Shown piece by piece: positions 51,011 to 63,490 of a DNA stretch of 64,000 bases. Both the position numbers and the translations under genes were made by a program. The notes beneath the pieces were generated by a model. It searched no databases and was not told where the DNA came from. It saw only the letters and a list, made by a program, of their open reading frames with translations. The stretch's first letter is position 1, and every line of letters begins with the position of its first letter. This DNA is from Melanocharis versteri (Eukaryota; Chordata; Aves; Passeriformes; Melanocharitidae). The DNA lies in assembly GCA_013397845.1 (NCBI GenBank), contig VZTG01006027.1, positions 1,512,746-1,576,745 of the forward strand. The letters run 5' to 3'.

Positions 51011-54000
51011 TACCGTGTGTTAACCTGCAGCTGAATCAAAGAGCATTTTAATGCCGTCGTAAAACTGCAAACTCTTATGAAGCTTAAAATATCCCAGATT
51101 GCATCTCTTAAGCTGTTATGCTAATGTTCTGTATTTATGTATGTGCATTACCTAAAAGATGCAAAGTTCTCAAATGGAAAATAAAGTCTGCAATATCTGC
51201 TCTGAAGTGCATCTGCACCGTCTCTTTATGAGGTTTGAACTGATGAACTTGCCTTATGCTGTGCCTCCCAAACAGATGCCAGAGAGACTCAGTCCAGTTA
51301 CAGAGATATCATCAGGCTGGTACAGCTTGAGATGTTCTATATTCAGTGCTCGTCTGAGTCCACAGAGCTCAGTTGAGTGGTGTGGGGGGGGAAATTCTTA
51401 GGTTTTGCCTTGCCTGGATGGATCGAGGGATGTTCTGGGTACACAACAACTATGAAGGTGGAATTTGAAGCTATTTTGCCCAGCAGAAGCAATTACATAA
51501 TCTACTTAATGATATTTTTTATATTTTTCAGGCTAGGCAGCACATTTTATAGACAGCTCTGAATGGCAAATTAATTTTACTTTACTCTTTTGTGATTGAC
51601 TTGGTCTCCTGGGTCTATAAATCAAACCAATTGGTGTTTAGCTTTTTTAAAGTTCAGTCGTGCCCAGTCTTTTGGCTCTGATGAGCATTTTAGCCGTAGA
51701 GCTCTGCACCAATCAGAAACAGATAAGGCAAGAAACATTTTGTCATTTTCATTTTTCCTGTGGGAAGATAAGCTGGAGGAAGGATTGTAATCCCCCCAGT
51801 GATTAGGGTAAATGGATGGGTGGTACAGAACCAGAGAACAGTCTGGAACAAGAAATCTTCAACTGAAATGTTACTGGGTTAGTTCTGGTTCTCTGTGGAA
51901 AATAAAGGGAGGAAAGACCAGACAGAGAACAAGAATTGTGCTGGTTGGAAAAAGCAGCAGCACTTGAGATGCTTCTAGTGAAGCATTCCTGTTGCTGCCA
52001 GTGTTACTGTGAGCTGAGAGAACAGTGTCCAGCGTCTGCCAGGAACCCGGTCTTGTCCTGCCAGTCTCAGAGCAACACGTCCCTCTGCAGCAGGGGATTC
52101 GTTTCCCATTTATGTTTACTTGCTGTAATTCCATATGGAGAAATGTGCAGACATGGGCAGTGTCCTTGGGACAGTGCAGAAAGGATGCAGGAGAAGGGAA
52201 ATAGGAGGGACTTACAGCATGCTTGAGGTTGTGTAAGATCTGTTAAGGAACTGTGGCAGGTAGAAGTCATATCTTTATAGTTCCTGCACCTGAAGGAAGG
52301 AAGTGTAGTCTTAAAATACTGCAAAGCAGTTAAACCAGTAGAGAAATAAATAATTTTTCCCTGCTATACTTTCAGTTTTGGAGTTCTTTGGAAATCTTTG
52401 CTTGCATCTCTGCTAAAGTCTCTGCTTTAATCTTCAAAGAAATCTTAGAAACCTCAAAGATGCTCCTTCCTGATTAGTCCCAACACAGGTCCTTCTGCCA
52501 ATGCATTACATCCTGACTCAAGCCAAAGGTACTGGTTCTGGGTATTTATCAGAATTCATAGTTGGATTCGAACAGACTTGCACCGTTTTCAGCACTGAAA
52601 AGCATTTTATCTCACAGGATGTTCAGAAGGAGACAAAGTATCTGTTCTTTAAGGACTTTCATTCCTATATTTCTGCTTGGAGGTCTCTTCATATTATTGT
52701 CTCAAAGTCCTGTATTTCGCAAGTCACTTTGATCTCTTTGCCTTAAATGTCCCTTAGCAGTGATGGACATTTAATATCAGGTAGCACTTCTTTACCTGTA
52801 TCAATTCCTCATTTCTTAACAGCTATTTCTGTTACATAATCATAACCTTTTTTTTAATATTCGGAATTCAAGCTGGTATGGACTTGATGATGTATGTGAG
52901 CCATAAAACTCATGCATCATATGTAATTTCTTAATTATTCAAAACTTGCCTTTCCAAATATATTTTTAATTTTTTACTCAGTGTTAGTGTTTCTGTAAAC
53001 ATTCTTTTGGAACAATTGTTTGCCTGAATACTTAAGGAAGTAGAAATAGCATGAAAACTACTAAGAACAATTAAATTGCATAACTAAGGACTCCCATTAA
53101 ATATTTGGAGCCAATTACTCTAAACCTGGTGTAATTAGAATGTTAAAACATATAATACAAGTTCTGCTGACACTCCTTAAGTCCATTTCTCAGCGGAGGG
53201 TTGATTCAAAGCTGATTTAGCCAGATTTACTGGGCTGCTCAGTGGAAGGCACTAATCAATTAAACCTGTGCTGTATAGTATTCAACTGCATCTCTTCTGT
53301 CCTAACCTGCTTTTGCTTGTCTGTCTGCTCATGAGTGTTGAATTTTGTAGGGGAAGAGACTAGCATGAGCTGTATGGAGTCCTTCAGCTGAGCTATAAGG
53401 AGACTGAATTAAATAATAGAAAATCTTACTTTGTTTCTTCAGCAGGGTAGGCATGTGAACCCTGTGGACTAAGGTCCATCATTAACTAAACATATTAAAA
53501 CAAAGACAGGTTTATGTTATTCTGTTTTTTCCCACCTCTACTTTGGTTATCTGATGGAAATTTTATAACTGAGTTGTAAAATATGTACTCTAAGGCCAAA
53601 CCTATTCGACAAATAGCAGATTATTTGGAGTGTTTCTGATCAGTGTATTACCTACAGCATTAAGAGCAGTTCATGGTACATGAATGTTTACTAGAAAAGT
53701 AATAATAAAAATCCTCTAGTAACATGCATTGCTATTACTAGCAGAGGGACTAGTTTTAGTGCATATAGGCAGCCACCAGCTAGCCCAGAATATTGCCTGG
53801 ATTTGCCAGGAGAGGGCACGTGTTATCCAGGGTGGGTGATGTCTCCACCCCTGTCCTGCTGCTGCCAGGCACCACTGGCTAACTCCAGAGCTGGAGCAAA
53901 TTCAGGCACTAGCCCAAAAAAACCCCTGGCATTTTCCCAGTCTTTCAGGTAGGTTGCTTGCTCTTACAGGTGACATTCCTCATGGCAAGTTTGTCCCCAG

Positions 54001-57000
54001 AGTGAAAATTGACCACCATATAAAAAAGCCTTAAGATCAGCTGCAAGTGTTTTTAATCTTAATCCTGCTTTATCTTAGCAGGGTTCCAGGGAGATGTAAT
54101 TTTATTTGTGTTGTGTGGGACTAATGGCTTGGAAGATACAGGAATATTAATAACTAATTCTTAATTACAAGGTGTATTGAATTGCTAAAAGAGGAGATAA
54201 TATCTCCTGATGACATTTTTGGGCATAACGCAGCTAGCCTACCAGATGAAAAGGGATAAAAATAGTAATTTGCACAGTCAGATGTTTTGAAGCCACAGAG
54301 GCAGGTAACAAGATTTCAACATTATTGGTTCATCTGTGAGCAGAACCAGAGTACAGGCAGGGAGATCAGCAAAATAACCTGCTGGTGTGTCAATTAAATC
54401 TCTCTAGTAAACAATCCTCACAAGTGAAATTCTGCTTCAGGCATTTGCTGCCTCTTTCTGTAGCAGCAGAAATTCACTACTAGACAATTCTAGTGGCTAA
54501 AAAATATCTGGGTGGGTTTTATCTTCAAAGTGCTGTCTATCAAACCAGATTTTGCAAGGACTGTTGCATGAAATTGCCAAATTTTAAAGAGTCAGAATAA
54601 ATAGCAAACAAAGTTTTAAATGACAAGCAAAAATGGAACAGAAGTTCTCAAACACAGTTTTTACCTTTTTGGACCACTGTATCTTGAACAATAGTGAACA
54701 TTGACCTAAATTATTACATGCATTAAAAAAACAGGTGCAGTGCACCAATTTCCTTCATGTCCTGAAGACCATCCAGAACAAATTATCAGAAGTTGGTTGC
54801 AGACAAAACAGACAGCTTTAGGAGACCCGTTGGAAGTGCAAAATACTGTAAATATGAGTGTCTTGGCTTGTAAAAAATAAATGAAAATAAAAAGTAGTTT
54901 TAGATTACATCACAGTAAAATGTAGGAGAAAGAGATCTCTTGACTGAAAGATTCCACGTGCAGAGATCTAAGAGCAAGCCACTGTACTGCACCGTGTTGC
55001 AAGGAGTTCAGAGAGCTCTCCCTGCGCAGTTCTGTGCTACTCAGGCTGTACTGTGGATGCTCCTGCTGTAGTAGAGCATCTGGATTCCCTATCCAGGATG
55101 GCAGCCCACATTCCTTCTGGGCGTAACTCCATCCTGCAAAGCACTACTGTAAGTTCATCTCTTTGCTTTTCCTTGGCACTGTTAGGGGTAGGAGTCCACA
55201 GTGCTGGAATAGCTGAAATATTTAAGGCCAGTCTTATACTTCAGTAGACTTGTGCTGATGTTGAATTTGTTCCAGCTTCTGCATATTCTTAGATATTGTG
55301 GCATGAAATTTCACACCCCCCAAACCACGGCTTCAGGGCCGTAGCACTCATGGCCAGTTTTCCCAGGTCCAGTAGGGACTAAAGGTGTGAGTACAGGGTG
55401 CAATGCTGCATCCATTCTTTTCTCATTATTTAATAGAACATGTTAGCTGTCATAGCTTTGTTCTTCAAAGGAAATTTTGACACAGCCTATACATTTATTT
55501 ATGAATTTGACGTACAAGGGGGAATAGTTCTCTGTGTAACAAGAATCTTCACTAGTACCTGTTGTCCTGGGCAGTATTGTGTGTTAGTAAAGGGTGGAGA
55601 AGTTTAAGTCCAAGAGTAGCTGATGGTGAGTGATTCTGAATAAATTGATATAATAATGTGAATTGAAAACACAGCACGTAGAGTGACATTTTTAGCTTCA
55701 TTAATGTGTTTCTGGATAAAGAGGATTTTTTAAATGATCTGATTTTTTTCCTGATTGGACTCAGAAGAACAGTTTAACGTTGAGAAGGAATAATGTGAAG
55801 GTTATGCAATTTTACAATAAATGTAAGAACTTAGAGCTGTGGCAAGGGAATAGAATTTCAGGGCTATGACTGGGTAACTAGGTACTACATACAATTCAGG
55901 ATGAACACTGCAGGCAGATTACCTAATTTGATGTAATTGCTAAGTCTTTAATGAAATGGAAATACAACATGAACAAATACTCACTTGGGGATATTTTTGC
56001 CTAAATCCTGAAGTATTTCTGTACCCCTAAAATTGCTTTCATTTTTTCTGTTTAGCTGTGGTTTTAAAGAGTCCCACAGTTTCAGATTCAGCTTGACAGT
56101 CTTGGTTGCTTTTATTGTACTCCAGTGTTCTGAATCTGACTGTGTCTGATGTTACTTCAGTAACTGCATTGATGATGGGCGTGGGTAGTTGTCCATCACT
56201 GCTGCTGCTCCCATCAGACCTTTGTGGGCACAGTGCACAGACACACGCACACAGAAGGGGTTATTTTTATTGAGACTTACTGTAAATTCTGGCATGCAGG
56301 ACTGGTGGCCCATCACAGATGGGCAATACTGTGCCTGCCTGAATTGCTGGGAGCAGCACACCAGACTGTTGTTCATCCATTTGCTCTATTATTGCCTCAC
56401 TGTGTTTCCAAGATAGGAAGGAAACTGCTCTGACACTATTTAAAAAAACCCAGCCAAACCTCAAACCAAGACAAGCTGAAGGAACGCTACTCCCCATCCC
56501 AAACCAACCCCCACAACTCTATCCATTCCTGTTTCTGTCCTGGATAAAGTATTTAATGTAGTTACATGCTGCTGTGTTAGATTCTTCCGGTAAACAGATT
56601 CTTCATCCTTTTCTTCTACTCCCAGTTTCCCAGATTAGGCCTGAGGACTTTCTGCAGTCTAAGTCTTTTATGGCTAATTAAAGGTGTCTAATTTTACAGC
56701 AAATGCTCTGATGTGATCTTTTTAATTTCTGTAATTAAAAAAAATCATTGGAGTTTCTATAAATTAAAAGGAATATTATATACAGTGAAGTGAAACAGCC
56801 GAGTTTAAAGGTACATAGAAGCTACGTGAAAAAAATCTATTCCTCTTGTAAAATGACACAAGATTTCAGCAGCACCCTTGTAATTTGGAGTGTACCCATT
56901 AATGGGTATGAGCCTGTGTGTTGATTTGCCATAGTTATGCTGGAAATGTAGAAGTTGAAACCTCCAGTTGCAGTTTGGCTGCTCAGGCACCACCACAATC

Positions 57001-59560
57001 TCTGGGCACTCACATGCACCCAGACTACAGCTAATGAGTGCTAAAGTTAATAAGTTTTCACTGATACTCTGAAAATGACTTCAAAAGATGTTTGAACACA
57101 CCAGTTCGTGTGTGCAGGAAATCATAACCGCATGTGGAAATATGTACTGTTATCTACAGGTTTGGATGTAATGGAATTTTTTTGGTTCCTTTTGAGCTTA
57201 CCCATTCTTAGGAGTCAGCATAGTGATCAAAGAATCAGAATAGGGTTATGAAAATAAAAAATTCTTTTAATCCCAGGTTTTGATGTACATTTTCCTTGGA
57301 TACATCATGGTGTCTCTCCAGTAGCAATTACTGGTGCTAACATTACATCCCTTGGAAAATACACTGAAGTTTCAAGTTGAAAATGTGTATAAATGTAAAA
57401 TATTCTCTATAAATGTAAAGTATTTGCATTATAATGTTAATGGTGGTGTTTCATTAAGTTTTTACTGATGAATGGAGTTACAAAAATTTCTTCTACTTTC
57501 TTCATATTCAGCATCCTTTTATTGTTTTTGGACATCAGACAGTACTTTGAGTTTTCTTAGGGATCTGAAACTTCAGAGTTGACTTTGCTGACAGCAGCCT
57601 ATGCAGGTTATGGAGAGAACCCTGACAAATAATTCAGTGAGTTAATTTTCTGAATTGTCCGTTTGGAATATCACAAGATGTCAGATCACTTGGTTGTTTT
57701 GCTTCTGCTGTGACTGACTGATTTCAGAAGGGGATTAAAAGGGGCTGATGTAACTCCTGCTTTCAGTTCGATAAAGCTGGAATCTGGAGATGCTGTTTGG
57801 CCCTGCCCTGTATAAAGTTTTCTCTATTACACAGTTTTCTTTCTCCTTTCCTTAACATTTTGGGAGTGGGGTGAATGCCATCCTTTAGACATGCCTAAAT
57901 GTTACTGCACATTCTTCACATCCCCCTTAGTGTTTCACAAGTGTAGAGTTGGGTGCAGCTGGGAAATGAAGATGTAAAAAGAAATGCTAGAGCTCTGTTT
58001 GTGGTGTCTCTATTGTATCCAGGTTACATATGCATGTAAATTAGTATAATTAATTAGATATACTCGTTTCAACAGCCTGCTCCTGAAACTGAGCTCACAG
58101 TCAGTCTAAATAACTTCCTTTTGCATGATTATATCATTACAGATATTAAGGATCAAGCATTCTCCTGATATCTCTAGCTTAAATACAGTCAGAATAATAC
58201 ATGTTTTCTACAAAGAATTTAAGTACCAAATCCATTTAAAGTCTTGACAGAGTGCTGTGTCCAGCAGCATGGCCATTAACTGTAATTCCATTCAGCTTAA
58301 TATATGCAAACCAGAGAGTTTCAGTCAATTGCAGCAATAAAACTTTTGTTTCAGCTGCCAAGTTAATCATTTGACTCCTCATGATTGTGTGTTTCCATGA
58401 CAATTGGATGGGTTTATGATTGACACACATACAATTAAAAATTGCCCTTCAAAACTGTAAATCTCAAGAGGCCTAATGAAAGCTCAGTCATATTCCTAAA
58501 CAACTTTTCATTGAAGGAATGCTGGATTGTGACTTTCAGCAGCAAAGGGGCTGCAATTTGTAGGTCTCGGCACCAGTGAACACAGCCGAGTAATGTTAAG
58601 ATTTATTATGGCCTTAGCCTTGGATTTAGATCTCACCTAAAGGTGGACTTTTATTCTCTTATTGATTTAAACTTCTGTGGGTTTAGTGATTTCTTTTAAT
58701 TAACATCTAGAGTGAAATGACGTAGTTCTTCCACAATCTAATTTCCTGTTGCCTTCATGTAAGACTGAGTGTGGTTAACAGTGAGAGAGCCTGCTAGAGT
58801 TTTTATTAATAAGGTTATGCATATACCAGCTCTAGGAAAATATATGCTAATGGCTTTACCAAAATTTGTAAAAATTTATGGGCACTTTGGTGGATGAAAA
58901 AGTCTTATTTAAACCCATAAAATTCATTTTATGTTATTAAAACTCAGGTATTGTTAATCAAAGGAGGTTAATAACAGGGTTTCAGTGGAAAGTATATTTG
59001 CTTCATGCTCTCTTTAGTGTCTGGATAGCCTCTGGACACATGGAAAAGTCCATCTCCTTTTCTAAGGGACCAGAACAGTAGTACTTAGATGAGAGCTAGA
59101 GGGAATAGCAGCTTATTTTATATTATCATGGAGATTCATTAGCATTATATGAGCAGCTTAATATATAGAGGCTTTTTTCTTCAGACTACTCAGGGTGATT
59201 ACATTTTTTGATATAAAGTATATTATTATTTGTTAGTCCATTGCAATTTTTCTAGCAAGTCTCAGACAAGTATATTTTTGTGCAATTCTGCGAGTCTGAT
59301 ATGGTGTCATTATATCTGATACTGTAGTCATAGGATCTGTTTCATTTCTGTGTATTTGGAGATCTGAGGAGCACCTAATGCCTGTGACACTGTTGTGATT
59401 TAAAATCAAAATGTCTTGCTGGTCTCCAAGGCAGTTGTAGGAAATATATTTCCCTTCTCTAATAACTAGTCAAGCTGAGGGTTTTTTGAGGCTGGTATTT
59501 TTGGCATCATCAATCCTTATCTGCATTTTTGGTGCCACAGAAACGAGAGACAACGCTGAA
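51011..59560. other. AT-rich non-coding stretch, includes candidate regulatory sequences
   Basis: No gene was recognised. An eight-base G run lies at 51384-51391, and a 20-bp-period duplication at 57388-57424 is listed separately. Intervals 53040-53290 and 58236-58760 look like possible conserved regulatory elements and are described as findings. Open frames are below 100 codons. Confidence 0.65.
57388..57424. repeat. 20-bp-period duplication
   Basis: TATAAATGTAAAATATT at 57388-57404 recurs as TATAAATGTAAAGTATT at 57408-57424, one base different. It is a short local duplication. Confidence 0.8.
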
Positions 59561-60130
59561 TCATTCAAGAGGAATAATAAAACGAGGGGGGAGAAGTCTG
59601 GCAGCTGAACATTCATGGTGTGCCCCAGCCCTGAGGTGCTGGAGCCAGCACAGCCCCACGTCAGTGTTGGGACTGCAGGAGCTGCAGTTGCTTGGCTGCT
59701 CCCATCCAACGGCAGCCCTTCAGATTAAAAGAACAGATGTTCAGCCAGATTCTGTCTCTTAAATCTGCAGATTATAAATATTTAAGATGCAAATAAGACT
59801 TCTGTGATGGAGCTACTGCTTCTGTGGTTTTGGCGGTCAGTCCTGTTCATCAGTTTTATTGCACTTGGTGCTTGTTGCGAGGCCACTGTCCAGGCTGACA
59901 GAACTGAAATGAGATCTGCCAGCTTTTTACTGCGTTGTGGTTTCCCGTGTTGTGTTAGTCCCTTTCTGCTGCTCCATTCCCTGAGCCTGAGCTGCAGCGA
60001 GCAGAGTGCTCGACTGCGGCGTTCTGCAGGGTGTGAGATCTCAATTACATCTGAGCCCAGAGAGATCCCAGTGTGGCACTGTGCATCCACACCTCCAAAT
60101 GCTATGCCACTGCTACATCTCTGACTTCAT
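59561..60130. other. GC-richer patch without a supportable gene
   Basis: Frames of about 77 to 106 codons overlap on both strands. The + strand frame at 59804-60124 begins with ATG (at 59807 or nearby) and has a hydrophobic first 30 residues, which superficially resembles a signal peptide. The rest has no recognisable domain and an equally long frame (59782-60090) lies opposite it. I do not call it a gene. Confidence 0.4.
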
Positions 60131-60551
60131 TTGTTCTCGTTTCTGTGGGTTTTGTGAGCCAAAGGGAGAAGGTTATATGGTACTGAAAAACTGATTCAAC
60201 AGGTGTATCAAATCTATACTGATAAACACGTAAATGTTAAAAGCAATGCAGTTCCATGCTCACTCTTCTTACCAGGAACGTGTATTAATCCTTCTATCAA
60301 CATGAAGAGCAGGAACTGTAGCATGGGGCAAATGTATATGAATTGTTTTCGTGTTTATTTCTCTTCTAGTAATTACCTGTTCCCTTTCCTGACCAGCCCT
60401 GGCTCTGCAGAACAGACTCAGTGTGTGCTTTCTTCACTGTTCACCTTATTTTCCTTGTTTCTTTGCTGGCGTGTGGTTTTTTTCTGCTTGTTTTCCCTCT
60501 GCCTAGCCATGGAGACAGTCCTCTGCAGTCACTAAATCACATATCAAAATT

Positions 60552-60571
60552 ACTAATTAATATTAATTAGT
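60552..60571. repeat. Perfect 20-bp palindrome with two TAATTA sites
   Basis: ACTAATTAATATTAATTAGT is identical to its reverse complement over all 20 bases. It contains TAATTA, the core of many homeodomain binding sites, once in each arm around a central AATATT. Whether it acts as a binding site cannot be told from sequence alone. Confidence 0.9.
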
Positions 60572-62689
60572 CCATTGCTACTTCATACGTTCAGATTATT
60601 GTCCTGGCAAGTTACCACAGCAGCCACATGAAGCACATCCAGCGAGAGGGATAAATACAGCGGCTGAGGCTCTCCTGACAGGAGCTGGGACAGTTCTCCA
60701 GGGTTGGCACACGCTGCCAGTGCCAGTTCACACGTGGTGCTGCTGTTCTGTTTGCAGTGCAAATGTGGGTCTCCTGAGTGCCTTTCCTTGCCAGTGTTTC
60801 TGTGTTCTTCCCGCCCACAAATGTTTTTGGTGTCAGCGTGGTTCACTGCCAGGCTTTCTAGCGTGTGCTCTTCTCCTCAGTACTACACTGCTTAATTTGG
60901 CCTTTCAAAAACCTTTGGTCTCTTGTTTGTGTCTCCACTGGTAGCAAAACGCAAAATTTTGGACTCTGAGGCCAGGCTGTCACTGAAGTAGATTAGGCAG
61001 TTCATTGTAATTGCCAAATTTCTAGTGATCTGAGTTTACTCCCCCACCTTTTTTCTTTTCTCTCTTTATTTTTTTTCCTATTTTAAATACTGGCTTGTCT
61101 GTCTCAGAATCCCAACACTCTTTCTTGGTTAGGTTTTCTGTAGCACATCCTCCCAATATTTCTTAGAAAAACAACAAGAAGTTGCTTGAAATTAGCATGG
61201 TGTCAGAGTTTTAGGAATGTGTTTTCATGTAATCTCCCTTAATTGGCCTTAAAGATAAATACAAAACAAGGAGTTTATATACTTTTTTTATATAGGTCTA
61301 AATAATTGATTCAACTTCTTTACAGTAGATTTGTAATAAATTTTCTGTATCAGAAGAGCTACAGTAATACATGAAAAAGATGAGAGTAGTCACCATAAAA
61401 AAGGAAACAGTGTGGCAAAGCAAATAATTTTGCTTCAGAAGTGCCTGGATAACCAAATTCCTGCTGCTTTCATGTTTTAATCCTCTTAAAAGAAGCAGCT
61501 GAACTCTTAGTGTTTAAAGACCAGATTAAACCCAACAAACTGCTACAATTCTACGATCGTTAAACATATGCACTGAAAACACTAAGAAACCAACTCTGTT
61601 AATAAATGTATATATTTGCCATGCTTCAATTAATGTAAGATTATAGATACTTACAGAACTTCTGTGTGAGTGTGGGAACACATACTTCTGGAAACTAACA
61701 GTGCATGTTTTAGCTGCTCTTGTTTGTCCTGGGTATTGAGAGACCTGTAGCTGAGTGTTTGAATAAGTTGGTGTATCTTTAAATAGCCCGAGTGCTATGA
61801 CTGCCCAGTAGCCTGAATGCATTAGAATGAAGCATGAAGCTTGTGAGAGTTCTGGGACTTGGAATAGAAATATTCTGCGTATTTCCTTCTTCATTAAGCG
61901 ATCCCAGCTTTTTGTGTGAATTCCCAGCTGGCCGGGAAAGGTTACTAAGCTCTTATCTATATCAACTGCAAATGATTGATTTCTTCTTTACCTAGATATT
62001 CTTCCTACCCATCTGTTTTACATTCTTAGAGTAACGAGTTTGGATGCTATTTATATCTTTCCTTGGCAATTGTTTTTCAGTTTAGATTACTACAGTAATT
62101 CACCTTCAATTTTCCCTTTGCTTTATTGAAGCAATTTATATTAGTGATCCTAATCTGTGCTAATGTAACACTGTTCCATGTGCATGACTGAGTAGAGACT
62201 CTACTTTTTCTCTTCATGTGAACTTCTCCCTTCAGTTCATCATTAAGAAACTGAACTTATTAAATTATTTTCAAACAAAGACAAATGGAAACATTGTTAT
62301 GCAATTAAATAGAATATACATAATTGTTGTGTAAGTCAGGCAGACGTGCTGTTCTCTTTCACTGTCATTTAGGTACAGATTTTGCATCCTTGCAATTTCT
62401 ACTGCCAAAACCTCATTAATCAAATCAGTGCTTCTGTGGAACATAAAGTTTAAAGAGTGCCAGCACATCTGAAATGATCTGACAACTTGTACTGTTTGGT
62501 TTCCTAACTGTTTGTATGTATTTTGTTAGTTTGGGAATGTTCATTAAGTTTACCTGCATATGCATACATCCACCTTGCCAGTTTTCTGGGAGATGTGTGC
62601 AGCTCCTACCACCCATGAGAGTGCTATGGATTCTGCAGGTTTGCTACAGGACTCCCCCTGTTTCCAGCTACTTTTCTAATTTCTTGTTT

Positions 62690-62700
62690 AAAAAAAAAAA
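62690..62700. repeat. A11 homopolymer
   Basis: Eleven consecutive A follow TTGTTT and precede TTAAAAA. No retroelement or processed gene copy was recognised upstream, so it is not assigned as a poly-A tail. Confidence 0.9.
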
Positions 62701-63280
62701 TTAAAAATCCTGCTTCGTGTGAAGAACTGTAAGAGATGTGACTGAGGCCTCATTCAATTGTTAGTTCAATTGTCTCTCTTAAGGACAAGAGGAAGGCATC
62801 ACTTAGGTGTTAAGGATTACTTCTGAGATTCTGGAGATTTTTCACTCACAGCTCTTGACCTTCAGCAAATTGTCATTCTCTCTGTGATTTCTCCAATCTT
62901 ACCTGTATTTTTTTGTTCCTTTCTTTTACCTTTGTTAGCCTGTAATGGTAATCTGTCTGTCTGATAGAAGGTCTTACGCCAGTTGCAGGATTAGGTGCTG
63001 GTCTAGTAGTGACTGCATGAAGTATTCTAGTGGTCAGCTTGGTCTATTAAGAGTATTCAGATTATCTGCAGTAATGCAAATTTATCAGGAAAACAGAGTT
63101 CTTAAGATAGGCTACCTTATAATTTTATTCACAAAATATTGTTAGTTAAGCTTTCACTCAGGCTGATTTTCTTCTTCTGTTTGGGCACAGAAAGAATTGG
63201 ACATTTTTCAAGTACGTACTTTCGGTAAGAAATTTCCTAGCTTGACAAAGTATCTGGTAGCTGCTTTTGTTCCGAGTTGA

Positions 63281-63490
63281 ACCGTTGCCAGTGTGATTGC
63301 CGGGGCAGAAGCTGTTGGCCCTGGGCAGTCAGTGCAGCATCATGAACACGGCAGAATGCTGTCAGAGCAGCTCAGGAACATCTGATGGTGCTGCCTGCAC
63401 AGTGCTGCTGGTTATTGTCATCCCAGCGAAACTGGGACAGCGCTCCGCTGTGTTACAGTGGCTCATCTGTGCTGTGCGAGTACAGTAGGA
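63281..63490. other. Small GC-richer patch
   Basis: About 190 bases are GC-richer than the flanks. A 63-codon frame on the + strand shows no recognisable motif. A 6-bp inverted repeat (TCCCAG and CTGGGA around CGAAA) lies at about 63421-63437. Confidence 0.45.

Larger units (their letters stand above)
60131..63280. other. AT-rich non-coding stretch
   Basis: No gene or mobile element was recognised. It contains the perfect 20-bp palindrome at 60552-60571 and an 11-base A run at 62690-62700, both listed separately. Open frames reach 122 codons (61526-61894, - strand) without a recognisable domain. Confidence 0.7.

Noticed and set aside
52555..52585. A GGATTCGAAC word on the + strand, which reads as a tRNA B-box-like sequence on the - strand.
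   Set aside because: The flanking bases do not form a T-arm stem and no A box lies at the right distance, so neither a tRNA nor a SINE is supported.
59804..60124. Frame beginning with a hydrophobic run, like a secreted protein's signal peptide.
   Set aside because: The downstream part has no domain, and an equally long frame lies on the opposite strand. This is better explained by GC-richer composition.
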